Assembly (NCBI GenBank): GCA_018671205.1
Contig: JABHIC010000215.1
Location: 1 to 10,677, forward strand
DNA from: Gammaproteobacteria bacterium
Lineage (GTDB): Bacteria; Pseudomonadota; Gammaproteobacteria; GCF-002020875
DNA length: 10,677 nucleotides
Direction of reading: 5' to 3'
Shown: piece after piece, positions 6,847 through 10,677 of the stretch
Layout of the letters: the number at the start of each line of letters is the position of its first letter
Numbering within the stretch: the stretch's first letter is position 1
Program-made: the position numbers and the translations under genes
The notes under the pieces: model-generated
What the model saw: the letters and a program-made list of their open reading frames with translations, nothing else
Database searches by the model: none
What the model was told of the DNA's origin: nothing

Positions 6847-9336
6847 TTGATTAATCAGTTGAAAATCTGGGCAAGTTCCAAGTCTTGGTTTTGGAAGTTC
6901 CGAACATGGCTAGGAAAGATTGGTTTTGTCTTCGAGCATAGTGCGTACAAGAGGAGCACCTCAGTCACCAAAGCAAAGGCAAGCGCACACATTTTAGGCT
7001 CTTTCACATGGATCGGGGTGAAAAGCCTTTTTTGGGTCATTTTTGCTTTGGCAGCACTATATTTCGTTGAAGGTTATATCGAAAGCAACCTATCTTGGCT
7101 TCCACCACTGAGTGCAGACGACAAAGATTTTAATATCGATCAGCTCAGGTTGTACGCTCAACTACTCACCACGATATTCTCGATCTATTTTGCCACAATT
7201 GGCATAATACTGAGCGCCGGCTACACTAGACTGCGCAGGGATATCATTCAAATGCTCACCAACGAACAGGTGGGGAGCGTGTATTCTCGGGTTTTAGTGC
7301 TTGCAGCAATTTTCTGTTTAGCAGCAACGGCCTTACCTTTATTTGGGTTCGAACCCGGTCTGTTCGTTTATGTTGTCGGTACGATTTTAACTTTGTTTAG
7401 CGCTTTAGCATTGTTTCCGTTGGGTCAGAGGCTGTTCAATTTCTTTGACCTCAATCTGTTGGTTCGCAGTGAGATACTTCCTAGCATTGCTCATCATATC
7501 GAAGGTGCAGCAAACCCTCGGAACTCAATCTCTTTAGCCAACTATCACTCCAGTGCGGCGCAACAGGCCCTTGAGCAGCTTTCCTACATTGATGACCGTG
7601 TCAGGAAGGACAAAGAGAGGTTGGAAGACAACCTACCTGTACTGAGCAATGACTATACAGCCTTGCTGCTGCACTACCTCCAGAAGAAACACACAATCGA
7701 CCAAAAAAGTTATTGGTTTCCGAGACGAAGCAAGTACAAACAGTGGTTTTTAGCTGATGACAGTGTGACATCAGTAGCAATGCAAATGAGCAGTCAGCAA
7801 GAGCTGGTTGAGGAAATCCCAGATCACCAATGGCTTGAAAACGAGATCGTGGACAGATTGTCAGGCCATATTGAACTTGCATTCCAAGTCGGTGACTTCA
7901 ATCTCGCATTGAAACTCATCGGTCACTTCTCTACCCGTATTTCAGCGTATGCAGAACAGTTTCAGTTCGACGTCGGTATGCTAGAGATCAAAAGATTTAA
8001 AGAGATTATTGAACAGGCTTTTTCCTCATCGGTCGCTGTAACGAATGAAGAATCAGCAAAGATAAAAATTGGCATAGCAGACACGTGGGTTGCACTGGGG
8101 AGCAACCTCTGCTTAGAAACTTTACGCAGAATGATAACCTTTGAGAAAGAGCTGAAGCGGTTCTTTGAGACAGACGCGTGGAGCGAGAAATCCCTGCGCT
8201 GTCTACCTGCCTTTCTGCAAGTTGAACTTGCCTTCATCGTCGAACGCATTGAGTTTGAGCAAGAGATCGAGGGACAACGCCTCTCCAAGCCAAAATACGT
8301 CCAACAGTTGGCGGTCCAAAAGCTGCTGCTGCACTACGCAAAAGTCTTGCCTGCGGTATGCGACTTCTACAAAAATATGATTTTAGATTTTGTGGACTCA
8401 CTGGCAAAGCTGAATATGCCAGAGGCCGCAACTCAGGTTGTTCTAGCAAGCTTACATAGCTACTGGAAATTACCACATTGGTTTGATGATCTCACCCAGC
8501 TCATGGACCGTTATCAGGAGTATGAACACTACACCGAAGAGCAGTACACACTGCGTGAGATCAACATTGCTGAGATGTCCAAACAGCTTTTTTCTGTGCG
8601 AGATGATGCAATTGCTATGCTCGGCAATGCAGCCATGGTTGGGCATATCTTCGAGCCAAAACACAATAATGAACTTCCGGATCATTTTGGGCAAATTTAC
8701 TTTGAACTGGCTGAAGCATGCATAAGCGCACTTGAACAAAACGATGAAAACAAGCTGAACAAGGTTCTCCCGATGTTCACATCCCTTGCTTTTCTGGCGA
8801 TAGATTCGAAGTTTACAGATCCCTCACTCGATATTAATAATGAGTTCAGGCTTCATCTCATTTCAACTGTAATCAATGATTTGGCGTCAATTTTAGGCTT
8901 TGCCATCCTATACGGAGCATACTTCGACAATGAGAAGTTGCCTGAGAGTGCCCTTACCAAATTTGATACTTGGATTGAGTATGTTTCCGACAAGCAACCA
9001 TACCTAAAACGAATGGTGCTACTTTCAAACCCGCATAGCTTTAGCATGAGCGCATCACCGCGTAGTCTAATCAGAATTAACTGGAAAATGTCGTTCGAAC
9101 AACGTGCAAGAAATGATGGATTTAAGGAGCAAATGAGTATGGGGCGCGGGGAGCAGCACCCACATGAAATTGTCAGAGAGTTTCTAAGGTCACATTCTGA
9201 TGCGTCTCATCTATTTTTTGCAATACAAGTTGTGCCGCAACTCGAGTCAATTGACTTTGAGATCGATCACCACATCACTTCCCTAGCTCGCAGACTGCGT
9301 GAAGACAGTGAAGAGGTACAGCATGAAAATTCATAG
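6847..9336 (+). CDS. Unrecognised large protein with four N-terminal membrane helices
   Basis: I do not recognise this 829-residue protein. The N-terminal quarter has four hydrophobic stretches suited to membrane helices, at about 52-75, 102-125, 145-168 and 170-192. Helices 1 and 2 are separated by an acidic loop with SADDKDFNID, and helices 3 and 4 form a tight hairpin. Basic residues before helix 1 and after helix 2 (TRLRRD) favour a cytoplasmic N-terminus. From about 200 to the end is a large, mostly helical, probably cytoplasmic domain without Walker, nuclease, protease or other catalytic motifs that I can identify. The start is TTG at 6847, the first in-frame start after a TGA at 6838, with GAGAG nine bases upstream; TTG at 6859 is the alternative. 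The stop overlaps the next gene's start by 14 bp, so the two are probably translationally coupled and functionally linked. Base composition looks richer in A+T than in the helicase genes. A membrane sensor or effector is plausible but unproved. Confidence 0.85.
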   Translation: MINQLKIWASSKSWFWKFRTWLGKIGFVFEHSAYKRSTSVTKAKASAHILGSFTWIGVKSLFWVIFALAALYFVEGYIESNLSWLPPLSADDKDFNIDQLRLYAQLLTTIFSIYFATIGIILSAGYTRLRRDIIQMLTNEQVGSVYSRVLVLAAIFCLAATALPLFGFEPGLFVYVVGTILTLFSALALFPLGQRLFNFFDLNLLVRSEILPSIAHHIEGAANPRNSISLANYHSSAAQQALEQLSYIDDRVRKDKERLEDNLPVLSNDYTALLLHYLQKKHTIDQKSYWFPRRSKYKQWFLADDSVTSVAMQMSSQQELVEEIPDHQWLENEIVDRLSGHIELAFQVGDFNLALKLIGHFSTRISAYAEQFQFDVGMLEIKRFKEIIEQAFSSSVAVTNEESAKIKIGIADTWVALGSNLCLETLRRMITFEKELKRFFETDAWSEKSLRCLPAFLQVELAFIVERIEFEQEIEGQRLSKPKYVQQLAVQKLLLHYAKVLPAVCDFYKNMILDFVDSLAKLNMPEAATQVVLASLHSYWKLPHWFDDLTQLMDRYQEYEHYTEEQYTLREINIAEMSKQLFSVRDDAIAMLGNAAMVGHIFEPKHNNELPDHFGQIYFELAEACISALEQNDENKLNKVLPMFTSLAFLAIDSKFTDPSLDINNEFRLHLISTVINDLASILGFAILYGAYFDNEKLPESALTKFDTWIEYVSDKQPYLKRMVLLSNPHSFSMSASPRSLIRINWKMSFEQRARNDGFKEQMSMGRGEQHPHEIVREFLRSHSDASHLFFAIQVVPQLESIDFEIDHHITSLARRLREDSEEVQHENS
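9311..9316 (+). promoter_or_regulatory. Ribosome binding site deciding the start at 9323
   Basis: AAGAGG lies six bases upstream of the ATG at 9323, inside the end of the preceding gene. The longer frame beginning with GTG at 9299 has no comparable signal, so 9323 is preferred. The position implies coupling to translation of the upstream gene. Confidence 0.6.
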
Positions 9337-10315
9337 GACTGAACCTTTGCTCCAACATCACTTTCACGATGAACAAATTAAATTAGTTGATAGCCTCTTC
9401 GTCAAGCGCGAACGGAAGAAGCCAGACTTCAATCGCCGGATGTTTGATGAGGATTTTGCGAGGTTGTTCTACTCGACAAATCACCAAAGCGGCAACCTAT
9501 TTGAGATCGTGTCGAATGACGATGAACTCATGCAAAAAATACTTGGCAACGTAAGGACGAGACACGCACCACATCCAGTTGACGGAACAATATGTAAGTT
9601 GGTGGAGGAAATAGCTCAGTCGCTAATTTGGTTTGGAAGAGCGTACTATTTCCTTCATGACAATAGAGAACAGGAAGAAATCCACATAGCTTCGTTCAGC
9701 CCAAGCGGTGTTTTGCGTCTCTTTGGTACGCATGTTCAGTGGGTTCCAAAACGCAGGGAAAGGCATTGGGATCGAGATGACGAGGAACTTCCGAGAGAAA
9801 TACGTATATTGGATGCGGCCAAAGTAATGCGCTTCAACATGCCCGCATCAATCAAACACATACTATCCGCACAGAACAGAACTTTGGCCGTCCTTGACAA
9901 GCACCAATATGAGATAGCGAATCTCCACCCTCAGACCACGCACGAAAACCCGAATCCTACCAACCATTTTGATTTCCATGTGTGGAAAGATACACAAGAG
10001 CACGTTTTATATCGAGCCACGCGAAGTACCGGCTGGAACGGTAGAAAGTATGATTCGTCAAAGCGCTCAGATTTCTTCGACTGTCATCGACTGATCCGCT
10101 TCCGACGAAACCAGCTCTTGCTAAGAGATAATATATTGAACCAGCTCAGCGATGAAGTCTCGAGGGTTGGCAAAGGTTACAAAGCCGAATTCTCAATTAA
10201 AATATCAGGAACTGATGAATTACCCTGTGTTACACACCTGAACGAATTGGGGATGAGGCTGGCGCGTGAAGAAGTGGGGTTCAACGAAATCATGGACTAC
10301 TGCTACAAGCGGTGA
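9323..10315 (+). CDS. Unrecognised soluble partner protein
   Basis: I do not recognise this 330-residue protein. It has no signal peptide or membrane segment. It is rich in His, Arg, Asp and Asn, and mixes helical parts (about 84-105 and 305-325) with strand-like stretches (IHIASFSP at 120-127, then LRLFGTHVQWVPK at 131-143). The C-terminal half has a basic patch (HRLIRFRRNQLLLRDN, 255-270) that could bind nucleic acid or another protein. I see no nucleotide-binding or nuclease motif. The GRAYYFLHD segment (105-113) followed by short strands faintly recalls phage portal proteins, but this is too weak to use. The start is ATG 9323, supported by AAGAGG; GTG at 9299 would add eight residues. It overlaps the membrane-protein gene by 14 bp, so the two proteins are probably made together and may form a complex. 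Its composition resembles its partner rather than the helicase genes. Confidence 0.8.
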   Translation: MKIHRTEPLLQHHFHDEQIKLVDSLFVKRERKKPDFNRRMFDEDFARLFYSTNHQSGNLFEIVSNDDELMQKILGNVRTRHAPHPVDGTICKLVEEIAQSLIWFGRAYYFLHDNREQEEIHIASFSPSGVLRLFGTHVQWVPKRRERHWDRDDEELPREIRILDAAKVMRFNMPASIKHILSAQNRTLAVLDKHQYEIANLHPQTTHENPNPTNHFDFHVWKDTQEHVLYRATRSTGWNGRKYDSSKRSDFFDCHRLIRFRRNQLLLRDNILNQLSDEVSRVGKGYKAEFSIKISGTDELPCVTHLNELGMRLAREEVGFNEIMDYCYKR

Positions 10316-10467
10316 ATGGCCTGTTCGAAGGGCCGCAGTGCAGTATGCTGCATCCTTCTAAATGTCTGGATGGGCATATCTTCCTGTCGCCTGAAGAGCG
10401 ATACAGCATTAGCTATCTCAACTACTATGAGAAGCGACAAACATACGCATTATTGGTCCAACGCTAA
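10312..10467 (+). CDS. Doubtful 51-codon reading frame after the two-gene unit
   Basis: A GTG at 10312 overlaps the TGA of the preceding gene (GTGA) and opens a frame ending with TAA at 10465-10467. The product would include LSPEERYSISYLNYYEKRQ, which looks like real protein sequence, plus three cysteines or histidine-rich turns nearer the N-terminus. There is no Shine-Dalgarno sequence before the GTG. It could be a small third gene expressed by coupling, or the 3' remnant of a larger gene cut by rearrangement. I recognise no family. Confidence 0.3.
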   Translation: MNGLFEGPQCSMLHPSKCLDGHIFLSPEERYSISYLNYYEKRQTYALLVQR

Positions 10468-10493
10468 CAGTCCTACCCCCTTACCTGTAATCA

Positions 10494-10518
10494 TGGCAAA
10501 TAATGCTAAAATATGCCA
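10494..10518. promoter_or_regulatory. Possible promoter/operator of the ParD-type gene
   Basis: TGGCA (10494-10498) and TGCCA (10514-10518) form an inverted repeat across an A+T-rich centre that contains TAAAAT (10507-10512), a fair -10 box. No good -35 box is visible; TTACCT (10481-10486) would need a 20-bp spacer. ParD-type antitoxins are ribbon-helix-helix repressors that bind palindromes over their own promoter, so the location suits autoregulation. The repeat is short and the call tentative. Confidence 0.35.
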
Positions 10519-10520
10519 AA

Positions 10521-10526
10521 AAGGAG
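10521..10526 (+). promoter_or_regulatory. Ribosome binding site of the ParD-type gene
   Basis: AAGGAG stands eight bases before the ATG at 10535 and selects it over the in-frame ATG at 10544 and over the open frame that extends upstream without a stop. Confidence 0.7.
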
Positions 10527-10534
10527 TTAACACT

Positions 10535-10677
10535 ATGGCAACTATGAATATCTCACTGCCCGACGCTATGAAGAGCTGGGTTGAACAGCAAGCCACCTCT
10601 CTAGGGCGCTACAGCAATGTCAGCGACTACGTTCGCGACTTGATTAGAAAAGAGCAGGACCATACCGCCAAGATTCA
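10535..10677 (+). CDS. parD: ParD-family type II antitoxin, 5' part only
   Basis: The window ends after 47 complete codons, so the 3' part is missing. The visible N-terminus is a ribbon-helix-helix domain: strand MNISLP (4-9), helix around MKSWVEQQATSL (12-23), a turn with GRYSNVSDYVR (24-34) and a second helix leading into LIRKEQ (36-41). The GRY-N-SDYVRDLIR pattern is typical of ParD antitoxins, which neutralise a ParE toxin and repress their own operon. A parE-like toxin gene is expected immediately downstream but lies outside the window. The start is fixed by AAGGAG at 10521. The locus next to an unrecognised gene pair suggests an accessory or island-like region. Family assignment is confident; toxin pairing is inferred from family knowledge. 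Confidence 0.9.
   Translation, partial: MATMNISLPDAMKSWVEQQATSLGRYSNVSDYVRDLIRKEQDHTAKI

Noticed and set aside
9323..10315. Resemblance of the soluble partner to phage portal proteins.
   Set aside because: Only a short GRAYYFLHD-plus-strand pattern fits, no other phage structural gene is present, and the overlapping partner is a membrane protein.
10318..10334. GGCC/GGCC hairpin just after the two-gene unit, considered as a terminator.
   Set aside because: The stem is four base pairs, no T-tract follows, and it lies inside a possible small frame.
10316..10534. The ParD-type frame stays open upstream to an ATG at 10316.
   Set aside because: The added residues are low-quality, cysteine and serine rich, and do not resemble ParD; AAGGAG and the expected family N-terminus fix the start at 10535.
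1..10677. CRISPR arrays, tRNA or rRNA genes and insertion sequences.
   Set aside because: No regularly spaced direct repeats, cloverleaf-like sequence, rRNA stretches or transposase motifs were seen.

Overview
The window looks like chromosome of a Proteobacterium, most likely a gammaproteobacterium. This rests on the style of the proteins (RecD2-type helicase, NERD-helicase, ParD antitoxin), Shine-Dalgarno-led genes and mid-range G+C. No rRNA, tRNA or other marker gene fixes the species, so this is inference.

Layout. (a) 55-435 (+): small cupin-fold protein. (b) 519-3002 (-): RecD2-type superfamily 1 DNA helicase, convergent with the cupin gene. (c) 3079-4434 (-, alternative start 4491): alpha-helical protein resembling the DUF6880 group, 76 bp upstream of recD2 on the same strand and probably in one transcript with it. 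(d) 4555-6390 (+): protein with an N-terminal NERD nuclease-type domain fused to a UvrD/Rep-like helicase, divergent from (c). (e) 6391-6846: about 450 bp with no convincing gene, holding nested inverted repeats and a possible gene remnant. (f) 6847-9336 and 9323-10315 (+): two overlapping genes that I do not recognise, a large protein with four predicted N-terminal membrane segments and a soluble partner. (g) 10312-10467 (+): a doubtful 51-codon reading frame touching the end of (f). (h) 10535 to the window edge (+): 5' end of a ParD-type antitoxin gene with its own ribosome binding site and a possible operator.

How they may work together. Genes (b)-(d) are a DNA-processing neighbourhood: two helicases from different SF1 branches, one with a nuclease-type domain, and a helical protein of unknown role. 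Genes (f) are translationally linked, look richer in A+T than the helicase genes, follow a long gene-free gap and sit beside a toxin-antitoxin locus. That is the arrangement of an accessory insertion, and a membrane protein plus soluble partner is a layout seen in several anti-phage systems. The sequence alone does not prove such a function. The 6847-10315 pair is the best candidate for something undescribed.
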